Of a stretch of DNA of 16,338 nt, positions 7,581 through 15,571 are shown in pieces; within the stretch, counting starts at the first letter, position 1; every line of letters starts with the position of its first letter. Under the pieces are notes generated by a model. That model did not search any database. It saw only the letters and a program-made list of their open reading frames with translations, and was not told the origin of the DNA. A program made the position numbers and the translations under genes. Source of the DNA: JBDKJS01 sp039806065 (lineage in GTDB: Bacteria; Bacteroidota; Bacteroidia; AKYH767-A; 2013-40CM-41-45); assembly GCA_039806065.1 (NCBI GenBank), contig JBDKJS010000023.1:1-16338 (forward strand), read 5' to 3'.

Positions 7581-9881
7581 ATGCTCACTTATTATAAGCC
7601 ATTAATTCCAATTATGAGCAGCGCTGCCTTTTTTAGGGCTGGCTGCTATATGTTTTTATTTTTTCTTTCAATTACTGCTAAGGGTCAAACCGTTTTTTGG
7701 ACGGAAAATTTTGGAACTGGCTGTAATCAAAACCAAATAGCAACTGCTTACATGGGTACCAATGGTGCTTGGACTACTATTAGTACCGGTACCAATGGTA
7801 CAAGTGCCAATACTTGGTATGTGAGTGCAGCTGAAAATGGCTTTGCTCCCGGAACCTGTGCCGATGGTTGCGATGATACTCCCGGCCTTATAAACAGAAC
7901 TTTGCATTTAGGCAATGTCTCTACTTCTTCAGCGGCTCTATTTTTTTGCCCTACTGGCGATTGTGGAGCCATGTACGATGCATCTGATGCATTATCAGAA
8001 ACCAATTCAAGAGCTGTATCTCCTTCGATCAATTGTTCCGGAAAAACAGGAATAGAGCTCAACTTTTCTTACTTGCATGGAGGCGATGCCGATGATTATG
8101 GTCAAGTAGATTACTTTGATGGTAGCACTTGGTCCATGTTATCCATTCCATTGCAAACATCACTTTGCGGTGTAGCTTTGGGCACATGGGCACAACTCAG
8201 CATTGCTTTACCTCCTTCGGCAGATAATAATCCCAACGTTAAAATAGGATTTAATTGGACCAATAATGATGATGGGAATGGAAATGATCCTTCCTTTGCT
8301 ATCGATAGTATTTATCTAACTGCTACTACGGGAGGGAGTGCACTTCAGACTGCATTTACTGTTACTGATTCCACACTGTGTACTGGTCAGTGTGTAAGTT
8401 TTACAGATCAAAGTACTGGCGCCCCATCTAACTGGGTTTGGTCTTTTCCTGGCGCTACACCCTCAACCTCTATTTTGCAAAACCCTACTAATATTTGTTA
8501 CAATACAGCAGGAGTTTATACTGTTACCCTCCGTATTCTAAATGTTCTTGGCATTGATTCATTAGTTAAAACAAATTATATCAATGTAACTAATTGCCCA
8601 GGCCCCATTGCCAATTTTACAGCTAGCGATACCACTTTATGCATTGGCGATTGTATTTCCTTTAATGATATTAGTACCGGAAATCCTGCTACCTATGCTT
8701 GGACTTTTCAAGGCGCTACACCGGCAACTGCGGCTGTTGCAAACCCTACCGGCATTTGTTATAACCAATCTGGATCTTTCACAGTAACTTTGACTGTGAC
8801 CAACGCCAGCGGCAGTAATACCATTACTAAAACAGCCCTTGTTGATGTTTCCAATTGCTCTGGCCCTTCAGCAAATTTTAGTGCCAATGCTACTAATATA
8901 TGTTTGAATGATTGCATCGATTTTGTTAACCAAAGTAGTGGTGCTACTAGTTACCAATGGTCTTTTCCCGGTGCAAGCCCAAGCACAAGTTCGCAAGTAA
9001 ATCCAACTAATATTTGTTATGGTGCCGCAGGCACTTACAATGTGCAACTCATCGCCTTTGGTGGTGGATTGAGCGATACTTTAGTTAGAAATACTTACAT
9101 CACTGTGACTGCATGCCCCGTACCAGTTGCAGACTTTACAAGCTCCGTAACTGGACCAATCTGTCGTAACAATTGTATCAATTTTTTTGACAACAGCACT
9201 AATATTCCCTCTAGTTGGAAATGGTATTTTCCTGGCGCTACTCCGGATTCAGCTATGGTACAAAATCCATTGAACATTTGCTACGATCAAGAAGGATTGT
9301 ATGATGTGATGCTCATTGTTACCAATCAATTTGGTACTGATACCATTATTAGGTATTCCTTCATCGAAGTAAAAGGAGTAACTGGAGCTGGCGTATCTCC
9401 CGATACTACCATGCTTTGGGGAAATTCCTACCAACTGGAAGCTACTGGTGGTGTAGCTTATGAATGGACACCTGCCACAGGATTAAGCAGTGATTCTATC
9501 TTCGATCCTATAGCAACTCCATTGCAAACAACTAATTATACAGTAGTAATATATGATAATTTTGGATGTAGCAGTGTAAGAAGTGTAACCGTTTATATCC
9601 TTCAGAATAATAATATTTTTATTCCAACAGCTTTTTCGCCTGATGGAAATCCCAACAATAGGGAATTTAAAATTTATGGTAATAATATATTTGACGCTCA
9701 GCTAAGTATTTTTGATAAGTGGGGCAATAAAGTTTTTCAAACTTCTACATTTGGTGTAGGGTGGGATGGAACCTATAAGGGAGAACCCTGTGTGCAAGGC
9801 GTATATACTTGGGTGGCCAGTGTAGTTTATGAAGATGGAAAATCACAGTCACTTTCAGGAAGTGTAGCATTAGTAAGATAA
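7581..9881 (+). CDS. PKD-repeat surface protein with type B T9SS (gliding-motility) sorting domain
   Basis: The protein has 766 residues from the ATG at 7581, or 755 from the ATG at 7614, which also gives a good signal peptide (hydrophobic CYMFLFFLSITA, cleavage near AKG/Q). Residues about 37-250 form a beta-sandwich module (TENFGTGC at its start, FAIDSIYLTA at its end) like jelly-roll or MAM-type domains of secreted bacteroidotal proteins. Four PKD-like repeats follow at about 257-340, 341-429, 430-513 and 514-598. Instead of the usual WxFGDG turn they carry W.FPGA.P or a near variant, followed by NP..ICY, and cysteines recur at fixed places. An Ig-like module (about 604-673) and a CHU_C type B sorting domain (about 678-766; FIPTAFSPDG, FDKWG, final VALVR) complete it. 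It lies 5 bases from the porP/sprF-like gene, so the two are surely co-transcribed and probably form a substrate and partner pair. The ligand is unknown. Confidence 0.88.
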   Translation: MLTYYKPLIPIMSSAAFFRAGCYMFLFFLSITAKGQTVFWTENFGTGCNQNQIATAYMGTNGAWTTISTGTNGTSANTWYVSAAENGFAPGTCADGCDDTPGLINRTLHLGNVSTSSAALFFCPTGDCGAMYDASDALSETNSRAVSPSINCSGKTGIELNFSYLHGGDADDYGQVDYFDGSTWSMLSIPLQTSLCGVALGTWAQLSIALPPSADNNPNVKIGFNWTNNDDGNGNDPSFAIDSIYLTATTGGSALQTAFTVTDSTLCTGQCVSFTDQSTGAPSNWVWSFPGATPSTSILQNPTNICYNTAGVYTVTLRILNVLGIDSLVKTNYINVTNCPGPIANFTASDTTLCIGDCISFNDISTGNPATYAWTFQGATPATAAVANPTGICYNQSGSFTVTLTVTNASGSNTITKTALVDVSNCSGPSANFSANATNICLNDCIDFVNQSSGATSYQWSFPGASPSTSSQVNPTNICYGAAGTYNVQLIAFGGGLSDTLVRNTYITVTACPVPVADFTSSVTGPICRNNCINFFDNSTNIPSSWKWYFPGATPDSAMVQNPLNICYDQEGLYDVMLIVTNQFGTDTIIRYSFIEVKGVTGAGVSPDTTMLWGNSYQLEATGGVAYEWTPATGLSSDSIFDPIATPLQTTNYTVVIYDNFGCSSVRSVTVYILQNNNIFIPTAFSPDGNPNNREFKIYGNNIFDAQLSIFDKWGNKVFQTSTFGVGWDGTYKGEPCVQGVYTWVASVVYEDGKSQSLSGSVALVR
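8350..9375 (+). repeat. Four tandem cysteine-containing PKD-like repeats
   Basis: Four units of about 84-89 residues each begin with 'F....' plus a C-x3-C (LCTGQC, LCIGDC, ICLNDC, ICRNNC), contain NP..ICY mid-unit, and in the first three end with a further cysteine (VTNC, VSNC, VTAC). Units 1-3 thus hold four cysteines, unit 4 only three. They are diverged at DNA level. Confidence 0.75.
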
Positions 9882-9886
9882 TCAAG

Positions 9887-10930
9887 ATGAAAAGAATTAT
9901 AAAATTATCCTTGTTTTTATTAGTGATCATCGGCAGCGTGGCTGCTCAGGATGCTCATTTCAGTCAGTGGTCAATGGCTCCATTACATGTAAATCCTGCA
10001 TTGTGTGGAATATATGATGGCACTTTTCGACTATCTAACTTATACCGTACTCAATGGAGCGGCATAAAAAGCAAGTATGAAACCATAGGCATCTCTGCTG
10101 ATGCTGCCATTTTTCGTAAAAAAGGAAAAGATAATTTCTTTGGGCTTGGCTTATTAGCTTATCAAGAAAAGGCAGGCGCAGCAGGCTATAAGATGTTTGT
10201 ATTAATGCCTACGCTTTCATATACCACTCCGCTGGATGCTAATGGCGAGCACTTTCTAAGTTTGGGTGTACAGGCAGGCTTGAACCAACGAAGCCTTGAC
10301 CTAACAGGAGCCACTTGGGGAAATCAATGGAATGGCGATAAATTTGATCCTGCTTTATCTTCTGGTGAGGCGCTTAATCTTCTTAGCCTATCTTATTTTG
10401 ATGCTAACGCTGGATTTATGTACTACTATGTTCCTGATGGATATAGATCGGCTTATTTGGGCGCAAGTGTGGCTCACCTCAACAAGCCTGATCTAAGTTT
10501 CTTTGTAACAGGAAAAGATATTTTACCCAGGCGATTGACCGTGCACACGGGTGCTGAATTACCTATTACCAGAGATTATTCTACTTGGTTTGTACCAAGA
10601 GCTCAATTCATGCTGCATAACAAACAACGTGAAATCGATTTTGGATTTAGCATTAAAAATAAATTGCAATTCAAATCTAGATTTACCAATTTTAAGAAAG
10701 AAGTTTTCTTTTACCTAGGAGGGCATTATCGCTATGGCGATGCCATTGTACCTATGGCTAGGATTGAATACAATAGCTTTGGCTTGGGAATTAGCTACGA
10801 CTTTACGATCTCCGAACTTTCGTCCTTAGCAGGTGGTGCCAATGCATTAGAGATTGGTTTGTCATGGGTGAATCCGGTTAAACGGGGGCAGCGGGCTAGA
10901 AACTATACCAAAACACCTCGCTTTTTCTAA
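9887..10930 (+). CDS. PorP/SprF family type IX secretion membrane protein
   Basis: The 347-residue protein has a signal peptide (LSLFLLVIIGSVAA, cleavage before QDAHF at residue 21). The mature start, AQDAHFSQWSMAPLHVNPAL, and the following RLSNLYRTQWSGI are the hallmark of the PorP/SprF family of predicted outer-membrane beta-barrels. The rest is rich in alternating aromatic and polar strands (for example FFYLGGHYRYGDAIVPMARIEY) and fits a barrel. SprF in Flavobacterium johnsoniae is needed for secretion or surface display of SprB, and PorP-like proteins are commonly encoded just after type B sorting-domain proteins, exactly as here (5-base gap). It ends 3 bases from the convergent murF-alr gene with no clear terminator between. 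It is probably a paralog dedicated to the upstream adhesin rather than the core secretion component, because no other T9SS genes are nearby; that is inference. Confidence 0.92.
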   Translation: MKRIIKLSLFLLVIIGSVAAQDAHFSQWSMAPLHVNPALCGIYDGTFRLSNLYRTQWSGIKSKYETIGISADAAIFRKKGKDNFFGLGLLAYQEKAGAAGYKMFVLMPTLSYTTPLDANGEHFLSLGVQAGLNQRSLDLTGATWGNQWNGDKFDPALSSGEALNLLSLSYFDANAGFMYYYVPDGYRSAYLGASVAHLNKPDLSFFVTGKDILPRRLTVHTGAELPITRDYSTWFVPRAQFMLHNKQREIDFGFSIKNKLQFKSRFTNFKKEVFFYLGGHYRYGDAIVPMARIEYNSFGLGISYDFTISELSSLAGGANALEIGLSWVNPVKRGQRARNYTKTPRFF

Positions 10931-10933
10931 ATA

Positions 10934-13408
10934 CTACTCTTGATAGTACACTCGCTTTATTCTTTGAGATAGGCCGGCTATTATTTCATACGGTATGGTG
11001 TGAAGCGCAGTGGATAATTCTTGGATAGGATGTTGGGGGCCAAATATAATTACTTCATCTCCTTCTTTGGCTGATACATTGGTGATGTCAATCATACACA
11101 TGTCCATGCAAATGTTTCCTATGGTAGCCACTGGCACATTGTTTATTAAAAACTTGCCTTTCCCATTTCCTAAATGTCTGTTGATACCATCAGCATATCC
11201 TATAGCAATGGTAGCAATGGTTGAATCATTCTGTACCTTTCCTCTTCTGCCATATCCCACCGTTTCACCTGCTCGCACTTTTTTAATTTGCGAAATACTT
11301 GTTTTCAAAGTGAGTACGTGGGCCAGCATGCCTTGTTCATCCTTGTTGGCACTTATTCCATACAATCCCAAACCTAATCTTACCATATCTAACTGAGCGT
11401 TGGGGAATCGAGTGGTGCCGGCTGAGTTAAGCGCATGTAATAAAATTGGATCTGCAATATTCGCCCGAAAGTAATTTCCTACAGCTTCAAATTTTTGGAT
11501 TTGTTGTCGTGTAAATTCATCGTGTTCAGCCTCATCACTTGCTACCAGATGGGTGAAAATTGATTTTACCCTTATGCGCTGTTGCGATTTTAAAAAATGT
11601 AATAACTGTTCTTTTTCTTCAACTCTAAATCCTAATCTGTTCATCCCCGTATCTATTTTTAGATGAATAAAAATAGAGTTATCTTTTAATTCATTTAAGT
11701 GTAAATTAATTTGATCTAGCACTCTGAAGCTATATACTTCTGGTTCCAGCCTATAGGTAATTAATTTATCTATACTGCCAGGTTCAGGATTCATAACCAT
11801 GATGGGTAATTGAATTCCGGCTTTGCGAAGTTCTACTCCTTCATCAGTATAAGCCACTGCTAAATAATCAGTATGGTGAAATTGAAGAGCATTGGCTATT
11901 TCAAAACTTCCACTTCCATAGCCTGATGCTTTCACCATAGCCATTACCTTAGTTTTTTTCCCTAATGAACCACGGTAATAATTTAGATTGTGGATTAGGG
12001 CATTCAGGTTAACTTCTAATACCGTTTCGTGTGCCTTTCTTTCAAGTGCTTTTACTATCCGCTCGAATTCAAATTTCCTTGCACCCTTTACTAATATGGT
12101 CTCATCCCTAAATGCCGGTAGCCGATCTAAAAAATCATTAGTAGATAAAAAATTAGTAGCATTAGAATGAAGAAGCTGATGATAGCTGGCTAATTGATCT
12201 CCTATGGTTATTACATTATTTATTTTATTCGCTTCGAGTAGTTGACCTATCTTTTTATACAATTGATTGGGGGCTTCACCTGTCTGAAGCAAGTCACTAA
12301 GTATTAACGTTTTTTTTGGGTGTTGCTGCTGTTGGTTTAAAAAATTAAGAGCAATGGCAAGTGATGCCATATCATTGTTGTAACTGTCGTTGATAATTGC
12401 ACAGTTATTGATTCCTTCCTTTAGCTCTAGCCGCATAGCTACCGGTTGCAATTGTAACATGTGCTGTTGGATGGTGTCAATGTCATACCCTAGATGCAAT
12501 AAAAGTAACCAGCAGGTAATGGAATTTTCTATGGACGCTTCATCGGTATATTGAATTTTGAGATTAATGAATTGGTTATGCCATATGGCTTGCAATTCTG
12601 TTCTGCCATTTGATCTTACGATGCGACCCACTTGTAGGTCGGCCTTAACTTTTCTTGACCATGTGAGTTGCTTCAAGCCCTGTGGTAAAAAATCAACTTT
12701 ACTGAGTGCTTGTACTATCGGTGGATAGTCTTTACTGTAAATAAGCACTCGTGCATCAATGAACAACTTAAGCTTTTCAATAACTTTTGCTTCTACTGAG
12801 CTGAAATTTTCATTGTGTGCAGTACCAATGTTAGTAAATATACCAATGGTGGGCCTGATGATTTTTTGTAAGGCGAACATTTCATTAGGTTTTGAAATAC
12901 CCGCTTCAAACAAGCCTAAATTATGTGCTGCATCCATTTGCCAAACTGATAGTGGCACACCTAATTGAGAATTATAACTCTTTGGTGACCTAACAATGTG
13001 TTTGTCATTTTTTAAAAGATGGTAAAGCCATTCTTTTACCATGGTTTTACCGTTACTACCCGTTATGCCTATTACATTGTAATTAAAGTGGCTTCTATGG
13101 AAAGTGGCTATTTGTTGAAGAGCTCTTAAACTATTTTCGACTATGATAAAATTTGCCCCTGGAATTATGGCAGTGTCTTTTTCGACAATAAAATTTAGAA
13201 CACTTTGCTTGCACAGTGCAGGAATGTATTGATGCCCATCATGATTGATGCCACTGATGGCAATAAAAAGACACCCCTCACTGCCAATCAACTTTCTACT
13301 ATCAGTAAGCAGGTGTTGAATGGTTTCATTTTCTGGTCTTTGAATTACTAATTTGCCATGGCAAACATTGGCAAGTTCACTCAATGAATAAGTAGTGCTT
13401 ATGCTCAA
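10934..13408 (-). CDS. Bifunctional MurF (UDP-MurNAc-tripeptide:D-Ala-D-Ala ligase) / alanine racemase
   Basis: This 824-residue fusion is cytoplasmic and acts in peptidoglycan precursor synthesis. Residues 1 to about 455 are MurF: ATP-binding GITGSNGKT (114-122), NDSYNNDMASL, and KGARKFEFERIV near its end. Residues about 458-824 are a complete PLP-dependent alanine racemase: PLP lysine K493 in AMVKASGYGSG, HLKIDTGMNRLGF (carrying the carbamylated-Lys and Arg positions), catalytic Tyr719 in VGYGRRG, and IGYADGINR. The racemase makes D-alanine, whose dimer is the MurF substrate, so the fusion joins supply and use. This fusion is known in Bacteroidota. The start is unusual: an in-frame TAA stop lies directly before TTG at 13408 and no suitable ATG follows before the conserved MurF N-terminus, so TTG is the likely start. 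It lies 24 bases after thymidine kinase, probably in one operon. Confidence 0.93.
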   Translation of the reverse strand: MSISTTYSLSELANVCHGKLVIQRPENETIQHLLTDSRKLIGSEGCLFIAISGINHDGHQYIPALCKQSVLNFIVEKDTAIIPGANFIIVENSLRALQQIATFHRSHFNYNVIGITGSNGKTMVKEWLYHLLKNDKHIVRSPKSYNSQLGVPLSVWQMDAAHNLGLFEAGISKPNEMFALQKIIRPTIGIFTNIGTAHNENFSSVEAKVIEKLKLFIDARVLIYSKDYPPIVQALSKVDFLPQGLKQLTWSRKVKADLQVGRIVRSNGRTELQAIWHNQFINLKIQYTDEASIENSITCWLLLLHLGYDIDTIQQHMLQLQPVAMRLELKEGINNCAIINDSYNNDMASLAIALNFLNQQQQHPKKTLILSDLLQTGEAPNQLYKKIGQLLEANKINNVITIGDQLASYHQLLHSNATNFLSTNDFLDRLPAFRDETILVKGARKFEFERIVKALERKAHETVLEVNLNALIHNLNYYRGSLGKKTKVMAMVKASGYGSGSFEIANALQFHHTDYLAVAYTDEGVELRKAGIQLPIMVMNPEPGSIDKLITYRLEPEVYSFRVLDQINLHLNELKDNSIFIHLKIDTGMNRLGFRVEEKEQLLHFLKSQQRIRVKSIFTHLVASDEAEHDEFTRQQIQKFEAVGNYFRANIADPILLHALNSAGTTRFPNAQLDMVRLGLGLYGISANKDEQGMLAHVLTLKTSISQIKKVRAGETVGYGRRGKVQNDSTIATIAIGYADGINRHLGNGKGKFLINNVPVATIGNICMDMCMIDITNVSAKEGDEVIIFGPQHPIQELSTALHTIPYEIIAGLSQRIKRVYYQE

Positions 13409-13432
13409 TTATAATATTTTAATTTTGGGTAA

Positions 13433-14011
13433 TTATTTAATAGTCGCTTGTTTATAACAACTCCTGCATAGCGGTATGTAACTTTCCTTTTCGCCTAATA
13501 GTATCTTGTTTTCATGTTTCACGGTTCTATGACTATATTGTGCTAAATCGCCACAATTAATACAAATAGCATGGACTTTGGTTACAAACTCAGCAATGGC
13601 CATCAAGTGCGGGATAGGGCCAAAAGGATTACCGGTGAAATCCATATCAAGGCCAGCTACTATCACCCTGCGTCCATTATTGGCCAACTGCTGGCATACT
13701 GCAGGTAAGGCTGGGTCAAAAAACTGAGCTTCATCTATTCCTATTACATCCTCTGTTGTCACTAATTTTAATATCTCTTCCGATTTTTTAACTGGGGTAG
13801 AGTGGATGGCATTGGCATCATGCGAAACCACTTTTACTTCATCATAGCGGGTGTCAATGGCTGGTTTAAATATTTCTAAATGCTGGCCAGCAATTTTAGC
13901 TCTTTTCAATCGCCTAATTAATTCCTCGGTTTTCCCACTAAACATGGAGCCACAAATTACTTCAATCCAGCCTTTTTTATGAACACTGTTCTTTGATTGT
14001 TCTAAAAACAT
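13433..14011 (-). CDS. tdk: Thymidine kinase (type II)
   Basis: The 192-residue protein phosphorylates thymidine to dTMP in the nucleoside salvage pathway, using ATP. It has the P-loop GSMFSGKT (21-28), the catalytic DEAQFF block (93-98, general-base glutamate at 94), VIVAGLDMDFTGNPFG (116-131), and a zinc-binding lasso domain with two CxxC pairs (C150/C153 and C182/C185), all as in type II enzymes such as the Escherichia coli one. The length is normal. The ATG at 14011 gives a short N-terminal extension before the conserved GWIEVICG strand. It is the first gene of a minus-strand pair with murF-alr (24-base gap) and is divergent, across 90 bases, from the hypothetical gene at 14102. No convincing promoter was found for it in that gap. 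Confidence 0.95.
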   Translation of the reverse strand: MFLEQSKNSVHKKGWIEVICGSMFSGKTEELIRRLKRAKIAGQHLEIFKPAIDTRYDEVKVVSHDANAIHSTPVKKSEEILKLVTTEDVIGIDEAQFFDPALPAVCQQLANNGRRVIVAGLDMDFTGNPFGPIPHLMAIAEFVTKVHAICINCGDLAQYSHRTVKHENKILLGEKESYIPLCRSCYKQATIK

Positions 14012-14101
14012 GGGGTGAATTTACAATGGATTTTCTCACTATTTTAGCTTTTCGAAATTTTCTTTTAAAGTTTTCGTTTTTATCGCATACATTTAACTAC
14101 T

Positions 14102-14854
14102 ATGAATAAGCAAAGAATATTTGATGAATTAGCCGGTATGATGACCAATATCAATGATCAATTGTACCAAATTAAAAATCACGTAAGTACTGCACCACAG
14201 CATGAGATAGATTTGTTTATCCAGAATATGCGTAAAGCTTATGAATATGCACTCATGTTACATTATAAGAATGCTTTAGAGAGTTTGGATAATACAGAAT
14301 TGCTGATCATGGAAAGATTGCAAGCTGAGCGATTGGCTTTGGAGGCTAAATTGTCGAGCATAAGAACAGCAGTGAATGATGATCTTGCTTCAGCTGCTAA
14401 ATCACATTCAGAAAATGATCATATGCCAAAGGCGAATGAGCTTACCGAACCAGCCGTTGCTGCAATAGAAGCTGAGCACGCGGTTGAATCACAAACATCC
14501 TCTGAAGAAAAATTAATTAAGGCTGTGGCCGATAGGTTTGCCGAAGCTACCACCCTTCATGATGTACTTAGCAAAAAACAAAGTAGCAGTAGCGTGGCTG
14601 GTGCCATGCAAGCCAAACCTATTACTGACTTAAAGGCTGCCATAGGAATTAATGAAAAATTTCATTTTGTAAACAAATTATTTGCTGGTAACATGCAGCA
14701 GTACCATGATACGGTAGAACGTATTAATAAAATGGCTGATGCTAGGAATGATAAATCGAAGGTGATAAGAAGCTTATTGGAAGAATTTTCATGGAGCAAG
14801 CAAGATGTGCATGCCGCGCTATTCATCGAATTGGTAGAGCGAAGATTTTTTTAA
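14102..14854 (+). CDS. Conserved hypothetical helical protein next to rsmI
   Basis: The function is not recognised. The 250-residue protein has no signal peptide or membrane segment. Residues 1 to about 100 are predicted mostly helical (heptad-like, with a charged stretch around MERLQAERLALEAKL). Residues about 100-165 are low-complexity, rich in Ala, Glu, Ser and Lys, and probably disordered. The C-terminal part (about 173-250) is the recognisable conserved part: DLKAAIGINEKFHFVNKLF, then a helix with YHDTVERIN, and a terminal FSW...LVERRFF. To my memory this ending occurs in a widespread uncharacterised bacteroidotal protein family whose members likewise finish on an 'ERR[FY]' motif; this should be checked by search. 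The gap to rsmI is 3 bases, so the two are translated from one message. The predicted location is cytoplasmic. Confidence 0.8.
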   Translation: MNKQRIFDELAGMMTNINDQLYQIKNHVSTAPQHEIDLFIQNMRKAYEYALMLHYKNALESLDNTELLIMERLQAERLALEAKLSSIRTAVNDDLASAAKSHSENDHMPKANELTEPAVAAIEAEHAVESQTSSEEKLIKAVADRFAEATTLHDVLSKKQSSSSVAGAMQAKPITDLKAAIGINEKFHFVNKLFAGNMQQYHDTVERINKMADARNDKSKVIRSLLEEFSWSKQDVHAALFIELVERRFF

Positions 14855-14857
14855 CCA

Positions 14858-15571
14858 ATGCCACAGCTCGTTTTAGTTCCCACCCCTATTGGTAATCTTG
14901 ATGACATTACTTTGCGCGCCATTAAAGTGCTCCAGAGTGCCCAGGTAATTTATGCCGAAGATACAAGAACTAGTGGAATGCTGTTAAAACATCTAGGAAT
15001 TGATAAGCCGCTTCGCTCCTTGCACCAACACAATGAACACCAACGTTTGGCTGTAGCTATAGCAGAAATATCAACACTAGATCAAGTGGCATATATCAGT
15101 GATGCTGGCACACCGGGTATAAGCGATCCTGGTTTTTTGCTTGTAAGAGCCTGTATTCAGGCAGGTATTCAAGTGCATACACTCCCCGGCCCCACAGCTT
15201 TTGTTCCCGCACTGGTCTGTAGTGGATTGCCAAGTGATAGATTTATTTTTGAAGGCTTTCTGCCGCATAAAAAAGGAAGATTAACAAGATTACAAGCCTT
15301 GGTAAACGAACAACGTACAATCGTATTTTACGAATCGCCTTTTAGACTAATTAAATTATTAGAACAGTGTATAATTAACTTTGGCGAAAATCGTTTGGTT
15401 TGTGTGAGTAGGGAGATATCAAAAATATATGAAGAGCATAAGCGCGGAACGTTGGTAGAGGTTTTACAATATTTTAATGCCAAAGGTGTTAAGGGGGAGT
15501 TGGTGGTTTGTGTAGCAGGGTGTGGTTACTACCAGGCTACCGAAATTTTTTCAGAACCTGATCAGCAGTGA
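14858..15571 (+). CDS. rsmI: 16S rRNA (cytidine1402-2'-O)-methyltransferase RsmI
   Basis: The 237-residue S-adenosylmethionine-dependent enzyme methylates the ribose of C1402 in the 16S rRNA decoding centre. It shows the tetrapyrrole-methylase-like fold signatures: LVPTPIGNLDDITLRA (6-21), YAEDTRTSGMLLKHLGI (32-48), the glycine-rich SDAGTPGISDPG (81-92), LPGPTA (109-114), and FEGFLPHKKGRLTRL (131-145). It is a little short at the C-terminus compared with longer proteobacterial versions that carry an extra domain, which is usual in this phylum. It is the second gene of a pair with the hypothetical at 14102. Its last 21 bases overlap, in the opposite direction, the 3' end of the retropepsin-like gene, so antisense transcription could occur at both tails. 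Confidence 0.95.
   Translation: MPQLVLVPTPIGNLDDITLRAIKVLQSAQVIYAEDTRTSGMLLKHLGIDKPLRSLHQHNEHQRLAVAIAEISTLDQVAYISDAGTPGISDPGFLLVRACIQAGIQVHTLPGPTAFVPALVCSGLPSDRFIFEGFLPHKKGRLTRLQALVNEQRTIVFYESPFRLIKLLEQCIINFGENRLVCVSREISKIYEEHKRGTLVEVLQYFNAKGVKGELVVCVAGCGYYQATEIFSEPDQQ

Noticed and set aside
10931..10952. Possible terminator between the PorP-like gene and murF-alr
   Set aside because: Only a 5-bp TACTA/TAGTA stem with a 7-base loop and no T tract; too weak to call.
11010..11396. 128-codon open frame opposite the alanine racemase domain
   Set aside because: Lies fully antisense to conserved racemase motifs and shows no protein family features.
14064..14095. Promoter-like TTTA-N20-TACATTTA before the hypothetical gene at 14102
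   Set aside because: Both boxes lack the conserved G, and the -7 box would end only 6 bases before the ATG; such matches are expected by chance in this AT-rich gap.
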